Positions 1 through 6,396 of a stretch of 6,543 bases of DNA are shown here, one piece after another. Numbering within the stretch: the first letter of the stretch is position 1; each line of letters begins with the position of its first letter. Made by a program: the position numbers and the translations under genes. Location of the stretch: assembly GCA_016741945.1 (NCBI GenBank), contig JACVCQ010000147.1, positions 1-6,543 on the forward strand, read 5' to 3'. Below the pieces are notes generated by a model. It made no database searches. It was not told where the DNA came from and worked only from the letters and a program-made list of their open reading frames with translations. This DNA is from Chitinophagaceae bacterium (GTDB lineage Bacteria; Bacteroidota; Bacteroidia; Chitinophagales; Chitinophagaceae).

Positions 1-50
1 TCACAATATTGATTGCTTGATCTTTTTAAATAGCATAACTCCCGTACTAT
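1..50. other. Left edge, downstream of the GT2 gene
   Basis: These 50 bases follow the GT2 stop on the minus strand. A GGGAG sequence lies shortly before an ATG at 34-36, but that frame stops after 11 codons at 1-3. No hairpin followed by a T-run is visible, so the operon may continue beyond the window, though no gene can be shown. Confidence 0.3.
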
Positions 51-968
51 TTAAAAATATAATAATCCTTTCAACGCATCTATCCTGAAACGAATAACGG
101 GCCAGGATTTTGCAGGTTGCCCCTTCATGGCATATACAATGCCCAATACCACAGCGGCACCCAATTTGAAAAGATACTCCAGTATTTTCAGATAGTAGGA
201 TGCTTTGCTTATTTGTAAGGTTCTTACTTTTTCTCCACGTCCATAACCACTGGCAACACGATATAAATAAGCAGGAGTTAGTCTTGCTGTTTCTACGATA
301 TGATGAACAATGATCTGTGGGTCATAATAAATCACTGCATTTTTCGCCTGCAGTCTCAAAAAAAATTCTTTCCCTTCACCACCAATCCTCAATGTTCCTT
401 TTACACCCGGTAAAGCAGTATTGAAACCCCCGATTTCATCAAACAAAGACTTTCTAACGATCATATTGGATTCTAAAGGATATTTTCCCGGTTGGAAAAC
501 TTGTACGGTATCTGCATAATCAAAGTTACCCACCATCGATGAAACATAATGGCTCATCCATTTGGGTTCTGAAGGAATATATTTAGGAATGATACGTCCT
601 CCTAATCCACCGGCATCAGGGTGCAGTTGAAAGAATTCGGTGATTCGGTATAGATAATCAGGTACTGCAATCGCATCATCATCCATAAAACATAATAAGG
701 GCGATTGTGCAAGTTGAGCACCTGTATTTCTGGCAAATGATGCTCCTTGGTTTTGTTCATTCGTATAAATAATATGTGTAGTGGCAAACCGTGTAATACA
801 GTTACGGCATACCTCTGCTGTATCATCTGTTGAGTTATTATTGACAACAATGACTTCAAATGCTTCTTTGGAAAGTGTTTGTTCTGATAAACTTTTCAAA
901 GCATCTGGAATATAGGCAGCCCTATTGTAGGTGCAGATGATAACAGATATTTTTAAGGGCATAGTCAT
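51..968 (-). CDS. Family 2 glycosyltransferase (GT-A fold)
   Basis: Predicted inverting glycosyltransferase that moves a sugar from a nucleotide-sugar donor to an unidentified acceptor, at the cytoplasmic face of the membrane. The 305-residue protein opens with the GT2 signature ISVIICTYNR (7-16), followed by VVNNNSTDDT (41-50), NQGASFARN (73-81) and the metal and nucleotide-binding acidic triplet DDD at 96-98. An acceptor-side motif, GGEGKEFF (196-203), sits where many GT2 enzymes carry an ED-type catalytic acid; E198 or E201 is the candidate base. One hydrophobic stretch near 262-281 could anchor it to the membrane. It lacks the two C-terminal helices usual in CsbB/GtrB-type polyprenyl-phosphate sugar synthases. 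Its ATG overlaps the stop of the upstream GT4 gene as ATGA, pointing to coupled translation; a second ATG two codons later is possible. It is the last complete gene of the yfhO operon. The family is certain; donor and acceptor are unknown. Confidence 0.93.
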   Translation of the reverse strand: MTMPLKISVIICTYNRAAYIPDALKSLSEQTLSKEAFEVIVVNNNSTDDTAEVCRNCITRFATTHIIYTNEQNQGASFARNTGAQLAQSPLLCFMDDDAIAVPDYLYRITEFFQLHPDAGGLGGRIIPKYIPSEPKWMSHYVSSMVGNFDYADTVQVFQPGKYPLESNMIVRKSLFDEIGGFNTALPGVKGTLRIGGEGKEFFLRLQAKNAVIYYDPQIIVHHIVETARLTPAYLYRVASGYGRGEKVRTLQISKASYYLKILEYLFKLGAAVVLGIVYAMKGQPAKSWPVIRFRIDALKGLLYF

Positions 969-2089
969 AAATGGCGTAAAGATACAAGTGCTTTTGCTAC
1001 AATATTTCCCCAGTTATGGTGTTCAAAAAAGGCGTTTGGAGTCATCGAGGATTGATAAGGCTTCAAATTACTCATCGTATTGGCAAATACAGTCCAGTCA
1101 TAATCAGGAACAACTTTCACTTTTTCTCCTATCAGTCCAGGCAGAAGACCCTTCACTCCGGTAGCAGTAGTGATCACCGTTTGGTGACAGGCCAACGCTT
1201 CTACCAGTTTTGTTTTGATACCTCCTCCTAGTGTTACCGGATTGATAGAACAATCAGTACCAATCATAAAGACATTGATATCGTCTACAAAGCCACAATA
1301 AATAATCTCGGGTTGTTGCTGTAAAACATGTTCCCATTGCGTAGATAAATTACTTCCGCAGATAAAAATTGTAAAAGGTAATTTTTTTTCTCTTAGTCTG
1401 GGTAATAATTCATACACGATAATATGCAGCGCATCTGTATTGGGCGTGTAATTAAGCGAGCCATTGAAAAGGAATAATAAATTGTGGTTTGGGATTTTGA
1501 AATATTCCATGATGCGTTTGCGTAGAACAGGTTTGCTAGTGTCTATATTAGTCTCTTGTTTTACACCATACGTAATCATTGTGCAATTTTCAGGTTTGAG
1601 ATCCCAGCTACTAATAGCATAATTCAAATCTTCTATTGTAATGAAAAAACTATGATTGGCTTTTCGGTGTACATATCTTTCATAGCTGTGGTAAGTTTTC
1701 CAAAACAAGCGCTGCATATCCCTGAAACGATGTGCTTCAATATTATGTGAGCGAATCACAAAGGGTGTACCGGTTAGCCAACGCAACAATAGTCCTAACC
1801 AGCCAAAATAGGAGTGCTCAATGATTATGGCACCTACTTGGTGTTTACGAATTAACTTGATCAAACGGAATAGGTAGATGATATTCAGTGGCCCCTTCCA
1901 ATGATCAAAAAGAAAGTTCTCTATTTGAGCACCCGGTATGGTATCCGTTTGATTGTTTTTTGCAACAGCCAATATGAGTTTAGCTTCCTTAGCCAACTGC
2001 TCATAAAATCCCTGCACACATTTTTGTCCACCCATTCTGGCAGGAAATACAGAATAAGAAACAATGCCTAAAACTATAGGACTATCCAT
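965..2089 (-). CDS. Family 4-like glycosyltransferase (GT-B fold)
   Basis: Predicted retaining glycosyltransferase with two Rossmann-like domains, cytoplasmic or membrane-associated, probably adding a sugar during surface glycan assembly. From the ATG at 2089 it has 374 residues. The N-terminal domain shows the glycine pair of the GT4 acceptor/donor loop (ARMGGQK, 17-23), EHSYFGWLG (91-99) and SHNIEA (114-119). The C-terminal domain carries the donor-binding segment GGGIKTKLVEALA (288-300), with E297 in the position of the second glutamate of the GT4 EX7E motif. The first glutamate is replaced by an NP context (INPVTLGGG), as in a common GT4 subgroup. The ATG overlaps the yfhO stop by one base (TGATG). 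A GTG one codon earlier (2092) would give a 4-base overlap and cannot be excluded. The downstream GT2 gene overlaps its stop as ATGA. Substrate unknown. Confidence 0.92.
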   Translation of the reverse strand: MDSPIVLGIVSYSVFPARMGGQKCVQGFYEQLAKEAKLILAVAKNNQTDTIPGAQIENFLFDHWKGPLNIIYLFRLIKLIRKHQVGAIIIEHSYFGWLGLLLRWLTGTPFVIRSHNIEAHRFRDMQRLFWKTYHSYERYVHRKANHSFFITIEDLNYAISSWDLKPENCTMITYGVKQETNIDTSKPVLRKRIMEYFKIPNHNLLFLFNGSLNYTPNTDALHIIVYELLPRLREKKLPFTIFICGSNLSTQWEHVLQQQPEIIYCGFVDDINVFMIGTDCSINPVTLGGGIKTKLVEALACHQTVITTATGVKGLLPGLIGEKVKVVPDYDWTVFANTMSNLKPYQSSMTPNAFFEHHNWGNIVAKALVSLRHL

Positions 2090-4566
2090 CACACTTTTTC
2101 TTCCCTTTTTCTTCTGAGTGAAAAGAAACTTGCAAGGATCAATAATATCCAGATCGGTGCTGAAGTGATCACCGCAATTTTTGTACTGTTGTAATAAGAA
2201 GCTGGTTTGAACTCAAACACAATCTCATGATTACCTGCCGGTACCGATAAGCCACGTAACACATAATTGACCTTTACAATCGGTACTTCTTTTCCATCAA
2301 TCGTTGCAGTCCAACCCCGATCATAAAAGATCTCACTGAATACTGCAAACTGATTACTGCTACTGGTAGAACGATAGCGGATTAAATCATTGTCGTTCAA
2401 TACCTGAACAATGCTGGCCGTCGAATCAGCAACTGGTTCAACCGGAATATCTTTTTTTGCTACACTTTCTACAATGGCAGTATCGGAAGGAGAGAACTGA
2501 TCCATGGCTTTCATCACAGCAGCAGCATCTTTTTCATAACGAATCCCTTTTACAAACCAAGCATGTCCCAATGCGGAAGGATTCACTTGTAATTCAGGTT
2601 GACCTGTTTGTTGATTCGGTACAATGAAATACTTTGTATTCAGCATATTCAATACAGACATATTCATGGGCTGTTTGTTCAGCTGAAAATTGATCAGGTC
2701 ATTATAGATACTGAGTTTGGCAGGGTGATAACCACCAACAGAGCGATGATGATAAGCCGTGAATGCATCGGTATACGGGTCAACAGTAAGATTCAGTACA
2801 CGTGCTTGGGTAGTATCTTTTAGAATTTCCTGATCGATGGGAGTAGCTGCAAATTGACTTTCATTGACTACTTCAGCATCGCGGTAATCTTTTTCATTCA
2901 AATATCTTTTTCCAACGGTAAAGAGATCAATAGAACTCAATGCAACTATTGCCAGTAAAACATAAGAAGTTTTGAGTTTGTCTTTGATGAAAAGCCAAAG
3001 CAAGCCGGCAGTAATGGCAATGAATAAAATGGATCTCAGTAAATCAGACCCGAAAAGAGAGCGTCTGTCATCTTTTAGGGCATTATAAAAGCCATTGGCT
3101 TCTTCTTGGTTACCTCCGAGAGATTGGGTCAGGTAGTTTTTAATCTGATCGTCTTTTCCGATATAATCAAAAGTCAAATACAACAATATTGCACCCAAAA
3201 TTATTCCACCAGTTACATACACAGTTTTTTTCAGTGCAGCCAAAGCGGTTGCTTTATTTTTTTCTTCAAAAAGGAACTGCTGTAATGCCATCATAGCCAG
3301 CAATGGAAATAATAATTGGGGTAGGATTAGAATAATACTTGGTGCACGGAATTTATTGTACAAAGGAAGGTTGTTGAACAAGAAACTGTTAAATGCCATT
3401 AAATGGCTTCCCCAACTCATGATCATAGCTAAAACACAAACTGATAATATCCACCAGCGATGCCATGTTTTTAGGTATACCAATCCAAAGATGAATAAAA
3501 AGCAAATAACAGCACCCAAGTAAACAGGACCTGCGGTCATGGGCTGTGGGCCCCAATAAGTAGGCATAGCTCCTGCAAACTGTGTTGCCTGATCTTCGGG
3601 TATGCCTTTTTCGATGGCTCTTTTAGCAAAATGGGAGTTTGCATCTAACTCACCATTGCTACTGCCGCCATAAATGCCGGGTACTAAAAAAGTATAAGTT
3701 TCTGCAATACCATAACTTCCATAATAAAATGCATAATCAATATCCAGTCCTTTGCTTTTTGTAGATTGCCCGGTTGAATCCAATTTTATAGAGCCACCAC
3801 GCATAGTAGCTTTAGCATAATCACTAGTGGTAGCGAGGCTTACGATATTCGGACCTACACCTAGGGCTCCCATGGATAAAGCCAAAGCCAATGCAATGCC
3901 CATATGTCGGTAGTCTTTTTCTTTGATCCATTGAATCATGAATCCAATGGTCATGAATCCTGCCACAAACAGAAAATAATAAGTTACCTGCAAGTGATTC
4001 ATCGCAATCAGCAAGAAGCTGAAAAGCGCGGTAAGTGCTGCACCCCACCAATATTGTTTTTTATAGATCAACCATAAAGCACCCAATAATGCCGGCATAT
4101 ATCCCATCGCTTGCATTTTGGTATCATGACCAACAGCAATAATAATGGGGTCATAGGTGGCATAAGCATAAGCAATACCACCTAAGATACCTATCCAGGG
4201 TTTGGCACCGATGACTTGTGATAAAAAGTATAAACTGATACATAACAAGAAAAAGAATCCAATCGGTTTACCCATGAATAGCATAAACAATTGATGGAAA
4301 TAGATAGGGGTGATAGGGTTAGCGGCTTCCATGGCAATCTGATAGGCCGGCATTCCACCAAAAAGATTGTTATTCCAAAGTGGATAATGTCCATGTGTTT
4401 CTTTGTAGTCAAACAAATCCTGGGCCATACCTTTCCAATGAGATACATCTGATTGGTCAATTACTTTACCCTCTAATGCAGGCTTGCAAAAGATAATGGC
4501 TACTAAAAGAAAAATACCTACCGCTATCGCATGCGGCAATAAAGATTTCCATTGAAACTGCTTCAT
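2089..4566 (-). CDS. YfhO-family polytopic membrane protein (putative GT-C glycosyltransferase)
   Basis: Large inner-membrane protein of the YfhO family. Members in Firmicutes act in glycosylation of lipoteichoic acid with lipid-linked sugars; the Bacteroidota members are uncharacterised, so a polyprenyl-phosphate-sugar-dependent transfer outside the membrane is inference. From the ATG at 4566 it has 825 residues. A first helix (about 10-27) leads into a periplasmic loop with acidic residues D37 and D40, H43, and PLWNNNLFGGMPAY (62-75), placed like the catalytic loop of GT-C enzymes. Further family motifs are GHDTK (146-150), NHLQVTYY (190-197), DYAKATMRGG (249-258) and FRAPS (406-410). About a dozen hydrophobic segments follow, then a soluble C-terminal domain (IFYDRGWTATIDGKEVP), a final helix and a basic tail (RRKREEK). 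A TTG at 4590 would add eight residues, but it falls inside the promoter-like box at 4588-4595, so the ATG is preferred. It is the first gene of the operon and its stop overlaps the GT4 start. Confidence 0.92.
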   Translation of the reverse strand: MKQFQWKSLLPHAIAVGIFLLVAIIFCKPALEGKVIDQSDVSHWKGMAQDLFDYKETHGHYPLWNNNLFGGMPAYQIAMEAANPITPIYFHQLFMLFMGKPIGFFFLLCISLYFLSQVIGAKPWIGILGGIAYAYATYDPIIIAVGHDTKMQAMGYMPALLGALWLIYKKQYWWGAALTALFSFLLIAMNHLQVTYYFLFVAGFMTIGFMIQWIKEKDYRHMGIALALALSMGALGVGPNIVSLATTSDYAKATMRGGSIKLDSTGQSTKSKGLDIDYAFYYGSYGIAETYTFLVPGIYGGSSNGELDANSHFAKRAIEKGIPEDQATQFAGAMPTYWGPQPMTAGPVYLGAVICFLFIFGLVYLKTWHRWWILSVCVLAMIMSWGSHLMAFNSFLFNNLPLYNKFRAPSIILILPQLLFPLLAMMALQQFLFEEKNKATALAALKKTVYVTGGIILGAILLYLTFDYIGKDDQIKNYLTQSLGGNQEEANGFYNALKDDRRSLFGSDLLRSILFIAITAGLLWLFIKDKLKTSYVLLAIVALSSIDLFTVGKRYLNEKDYRDAEVVNESQFAATPIDQEILKDTTQARVLNLTVDPYTDAFTAYHHRSVGGYHPAKLSIYNDLINFQLNKQPMNMSVLNMLNTKYFIVPNQQTGQPELQVNPSALGHAWFVKGIRYEKDAAAVMKAMDQFSPSDTAIVESVAKKDIPVEPVADSTASIVQVLNDNDLIRYRSTSSSNQFAVFSEIFYDRGWTATIDGKEVPIVKVNYVLRGLSVPAGNHEIVFEFKPASYYNSTKIAVITSAPIWILLILASFFSLRRKREEKV

Positions 4567-4695
4567 GATACTTTTTTGAGCTATCAGCAAACCTACAGGA
4601 AAAATGTTTGATTTTTTCTTGTGAAGCCGGTCATTTACAAACAGTTTGATAGTATTTTGTGTACAATCTGATACCCGAATTACAACGAAACAGTT
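4567..4695. promoter_or_regulatory. Divergent intergenic region
   Basis: This 129-bp AT-rich region lies between the yfhO operon (minus) and the small membrane protein gene (plus), so it should hold both promoters. It contains the TAGGTTTG box for the minus side. On the plus strand TAGTATTTTG at 4650-4659 is a poor -7 candidate with no clear -33 partner. A small dyad, CAAAC-A-GTTTG, occupies 4638-4648 and could be a weak operator. GTTTGAT occurs twice (4606-4612 and 4644-4650). I see no preQ1 riboswitch here although the downstream pair includes a queuosine-precursor transporter. Confidence 0.45.
4588..4595 (-). promoter_or_regulatory. Putative -7 promoter box for the yfhO operon
   Basis: The minus strand reads TAGGTTTG, a full match to the Bacteroidota sigma-ABfrA-type -7 element TAnnTTTG, ending 21 bases before the preferred yfhO ATG at 4566. 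That leaves a short leader. No convincing TTG-type -33 box lies about 20 bases upstream; that stretch is A-rich instead. Assignment is by consensus only. Confidence 0.4.
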
Positions 4696-4983
4696 ATGGC
4701 AGGATTTTCCTTCTTTTCCAGGTTTGCATTCATCTGTAATATCTTTTTTCTGATCTGTTTATTGATCAATCTATTCGTAGTAGTGGAACAGGCTGAAAAG
4801 CTTGGCTTTTTGGCGGATACCGCCATCGCTATGGGGATGGTGCTAGCCCCGGTATTGAATATGGGTGTGAACCTGTGGTACATCATTTTGTTGTTAAGTA
4901 ACAAGCAAATCATGGTAGCAAAATGGCTAACAGCTTTTAACTTTTTAGTATTGGTGCTTCAAATTATTTACTTCCTGAATTAA
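4696..4983 (+). CDS. Small three-helix membrane protein of unknown function
   Basis: I do not recognise a characterised family. The 95-residue product is almost entirely hydrophobic with three likely transmembrane helices at about 10-30, 44-67 and 77-94. They are joined by a short acidic/basic loop (EQAEKLG, 31-37) and a lysine-containing loop (SNKQIMVAKW, 68-77). Asparagines fall within or beside the helices (N15, N25, N55, N59), and two stretches stand out: FAFICN near the start and FNFLVLVLQIIYFL at the end. There is no cleavable signal peptide or enzymatic motif. The ATG at 4696 is preceded by an A-rich sequence without a Shine-Dalgarno, normal for Bacteroidota. Its stop lies 5 bp before the yhhQ start, so the two are almost certainly co-transcribed. 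A role as partner or small subunit of that transporter is possible but unproven. An antisense reading frame over the same DNA is its shadow. Confidence 0.8.
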   Translation: MAGFSFFSRFAFICNIFFLICLLINLFVVVEQAEKLGFLADTAIAMGMVLAPVLNMGVNLWYIILLLSNKQIMVAKWLTAFNFLVLVLQIIYFLN

Positions 4984-4988
4984 TCTGT

Positions 4989-5771
4989 ATGATCACACAC
5001 ATCTTACGTGATAAACCCACAAAACTATTCATCAGTATCGCTGCTTTTTTTGTAGCCAATGCTTTGATTGCGGAATGTATCGGAGGAAAGATCTTCTCTT
5101 TAGAGAAAATCTTTGGTCTTGATCCGGCTAACCTGACTTTATTCGGACAAACCGGGTTGTCTTTTAATCTTACTTGTGGTGTTTTATTATGGCCATTGGA
5201 ATTTGTGATTACGGATATTGTCAATGAGTATTATGGTCCAAGAGCAGTCAGGAGAATCAGCTATACTGCTGTTGTATTGATTACTTATGCATTTATCATG
5301 TTTTATGCGGCTATGAACATACCTCCTGCCGATTTCTGGATTACTTCCAAAGCAACGGAAGGTATTGCTAATATGCAGGACGCATTTGGGGGTATATTCG
5401 GACAAGGTATGTGGATCATCGCCGGAAGTTTGATTGCATTTTTAGTGAGTCAGATAGTAGATGTGACCGTATTTCACAAGATCAAAAAAAGAACCGGACA
5501 AAAATGGGTGTGGTTACGCGCAACAGGTTCTACCTTGGTGTCACAACTCGTAGATAGTTTTATTGTTTTATTCATCGCATTTAAAATCGGGAATGGCTGG
5601 AGTTGGAAACTGGTATTGGCTATTTGTTTGGTCAATTACCTCTACAAGTTCACCATGGCCATCATTTTAACACCGCTCATCTATCTCGCCGAAAACAGAA
5701 TCGATCAATACCTGGGTCATGAAACTGCCAAGAAAATGAAATTGGCTGCGATGGGGAAAGAGGAGGAGTGA
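4989..5771 (+). CDS. yhhQ: Queuosine precursor transporter, YhhQ/VUT family
   Basis: Inner-membrane carrier predicted to import queuosine precursors (preQ0/preQ1, or queuine in some members), which are used to modify the wobble guanine of tRNAs with GUN anticodons. Escherichia coli YhhQ has this role; the exact substrate here is inferred. The 260-residue protein is the normal family length and has about six hydrophobic segments. Family motifs are visible: TDIVNEYYG (75-83), SQIVDVTVFHKIK (154-166) and LRATGSTLVSQLVDS (176-190). They include the acidic and polar residues D76, N79, E80, D158, R177, Q186 and D189 characteristic of the family. The C-terminus is a charged cytoplasmic tail ending KEEE. 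It follows the 95-residue membrane protein by 5 bp and probably shares its promoter. No queuosine biosynthesis genes and no preQ1 riboswitch are visible in the window. The stop codon is immediately followed by the heptanucleotide repeat region. Confidence 0.93.
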   Translation: MITHILRDKPTKLFISIAAFFVANALIAECIGGKIFSLEKIFGLDPANLTLFGQTGLSFNLTCGVLLWPLEFVITDIVNEYYGPRAVRRISYTAVVLITYAFIMFYAAMNIPPADFWITSKATEGIANMQDAFGGIFGQGMWIIAGSLIAFLVSQIVDVTVFHKIKKRTGQKWVWLRATGSTLVSQLVDSFIVLFIAFKIGNGWSWKLVLAICLVNYLYKFTMAIILTPLIYLAENRIDQYLGHETAKKMKLAAMGKEEE

Positions 5772-5778
5772 GGGTGGA

Positions 5779-5841
5779 GGTGCAAGGTACAAGGTGCTGG
5801 GTACAAGGTATTAGGTATTAGGTATTAGGTACAAGGTGCTA
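5779..5841 (+). repeat. Left heptanucleotide array, nine GGTRYWR units
   Basis: Nine contiguous 7-base units fill 63 bp, all fitting GGTRYWR. In order they are GGTGCAA, GGTACAA, GGTGCTG, GGTACAA, GGTATTA three times, GGTACAA and GGTGCTA. Less perfect G-rich heptads (GGAGTGA, GGGTGGA) lead in from 5765, so the pattern starts at the yhhQ stop codon. The constant GGT with two-state positions after it suggests expansion by slippage and drift within a repeat family rather than chance. Confidence 0.9.
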
Positions 5842-5940
5842 GGGATTGGTCTGCATCGCAAGAGCTCCAGATATTGGTTTCAAAATTTACTTTTGCATTT
5901 CCAACAAACCTACTACCCAGCACCTTGTACCTAATACCTA
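5819..5940. repeat. 22-bp perfect inverted repeat between convergent genes
   Basis: Bases 5819-5840 are exactly complementary to 5919-5940, with a 78-base loop. A second perfect pairing of 19 bp joins 5785-5803 to 5914-5932 and uses an overlapping right arm, so the two stems exclude each other. Lying between the ends of yhhQ and the Nudix gene, the structure could work as a bidirectional transcription barrier or protect mRNA 3' ends. It is not a classical intrinsic terminator because no U-tract follows. Confidence 0.6.
5888..5895 (+). promoter_or_regulatory. Orphan -7-like box in the repeat loop
   Basis: TACTTTTG fits the Bacteroidota -7 consensus TAnnTTTG on the plus strand, followed by C and a T-rich stretch. 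No TTG lies about 20 bases upstream, and no plus-strand gene follows. If active it would give RNA through the right repeat array and antisense to the end of the Nudix gene. A chance match in AT-rich DNA is quite possible. Confidence 0.2.
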
Positions 5941-5945
5941 GTACC
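5911..5945 (-). repeat. Right heptanucleotide array, inverted, five units
   Basis: The same repeat lies on the opposite strand. Read along minus from 5945, the units are GGTACTA, GGTATTA, GGTACAA, GGTGCTG and GGTAGTA, with a degenerate GGTTTGT continuing to 5904. The first units lie inside the Nudix gene and contain its stop codon. The block GGTATTA-GGTACAA-GGTGCT is shared in the same order with the left array. Confidence 0.9.
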
Positions 5946-6395
5946 CTCCCTCAAAATCTCCACCACCACCTTATCAATAGGCAACGTAACACTATCGGCG
6001 GTTAATTCATTTAGTGGGATCCAGCGGAAGACTTCACTTTCGCCATTGGGGTTGCTGGTTTGTTCAGGACTGAGGTCAAAAGGTTTTGTTTTGGTTTCAA
6101 GAAGGATGGGCTCTGCTGTATGAACCTTGTAATAAATGGAAACGATTTGGTCTTTATGATTGAATGCAGAAATCTGAAAGAAGTCGGTGGTATAAAAATG
6201 TTCTCCAATCTCAACATCTAATCCGGTTTCTTCTTTGAATTCTCTTTTCAAACAATCGCGGGTTCCTTCACCGAATTCCAATCCACCGCCCGGTAGTTTT
6301 GTGATATAGGCGCCACGAATAAATTCATCACTCACTAAAAGACGTTGTTGGCTGTCTATCAAAATTCCATAAACACGAATATTGAACAAAGGCAT
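5931..6395 (-). CDS. Nudix hydrolase
   Basis: Predicted cytoplasmic pyrophosphohydrolase that cleaves a nucleoside diphosphate linked to another moiety, with divalent metal. The 154-residue protein contains a complete Nudix box at 37-59 (G37, E43, R51, E52, E55, E56, G58), matching GX5EX7REUXEEXGU with no missing residue. The N-terminus (FNIRVYGILIDSQQRLLVSDE) and the FRWIPLNEL stretch near the C-terminus are normal for small Nudix proteins. Nudix substrates cannot be read from sequence alone, so MutT-like, ADP-ribose or other activity is open. The ATG at 6395 lies one base after the corA stop (TAA-T-ATG), so the two genes should be one transcript. The oddity is the 3' end: the last four residues (GTRY) and the TAG stop are encoded by heptad repeat sequence, so the natural C-terminus probably ended near ILRE and was altered by the repeat. 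Confidence 0.93.
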   Translation of the reverse strand: MPLFNIRVYGILIDSQQRLLVSDEFIRGAYITKLPGGGLEFGEGTRDCLKREFKEETGLDVEIGEHFYTTDFFQISAFNHKDQIVSIYYKVHTAEPILLETKTKPFDLSPEQTSNPNGESEVFRWIPLNELTADSVTLPIDKVVVEILREGTRY

Positions 6396-6396
6396 A

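Noticed and set aside
1..36. Possible next gene of the operon starting at the ATG at 34-36 (minus)
   Set aside because: The frame ends after 11 codons in TGA at 1-3, with no supporting motif.
1556..1750. Plus-strand open frame inside the GT4 gene
   Set aside because: It is antisense to a well-supported glycosyltransferase and shows no domain or start context of its own.
4591..4695. preQ1 riboswitch upstream of the transporter pair
   Set aside because: I see neither the conserved stem-loop and A-rich tail of class I nor another recognisable aptamer; class II or III cannot be fully excluded by eye.
4680..4913. Antisense open frame of 77 codons over the small membrane protein
   Set aside because: Its composition is not protein-like and it would break the evident 5-bp spaced plus-strand pair; it is a shadow of the hydrophobic plus-strand gene.
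4964..5224. Antisense open frame of 86 codons over yhhQ
   Set aside because: It lies wholly within the yhhQ start region on the other strand and has no recognisable domain; yhhQ has clear family motifs.
5819..5940. MITE or other small transposable element
   Set aside because: Inverted arms are present, but they are made of tandem heptads, no target-site duplication is visible, and one arm lies inside a coding end.
5779..5945. CRISPR array
   Set aside because: Units are 7 bp and contiguous, with no spacers and no cas genes nearby.
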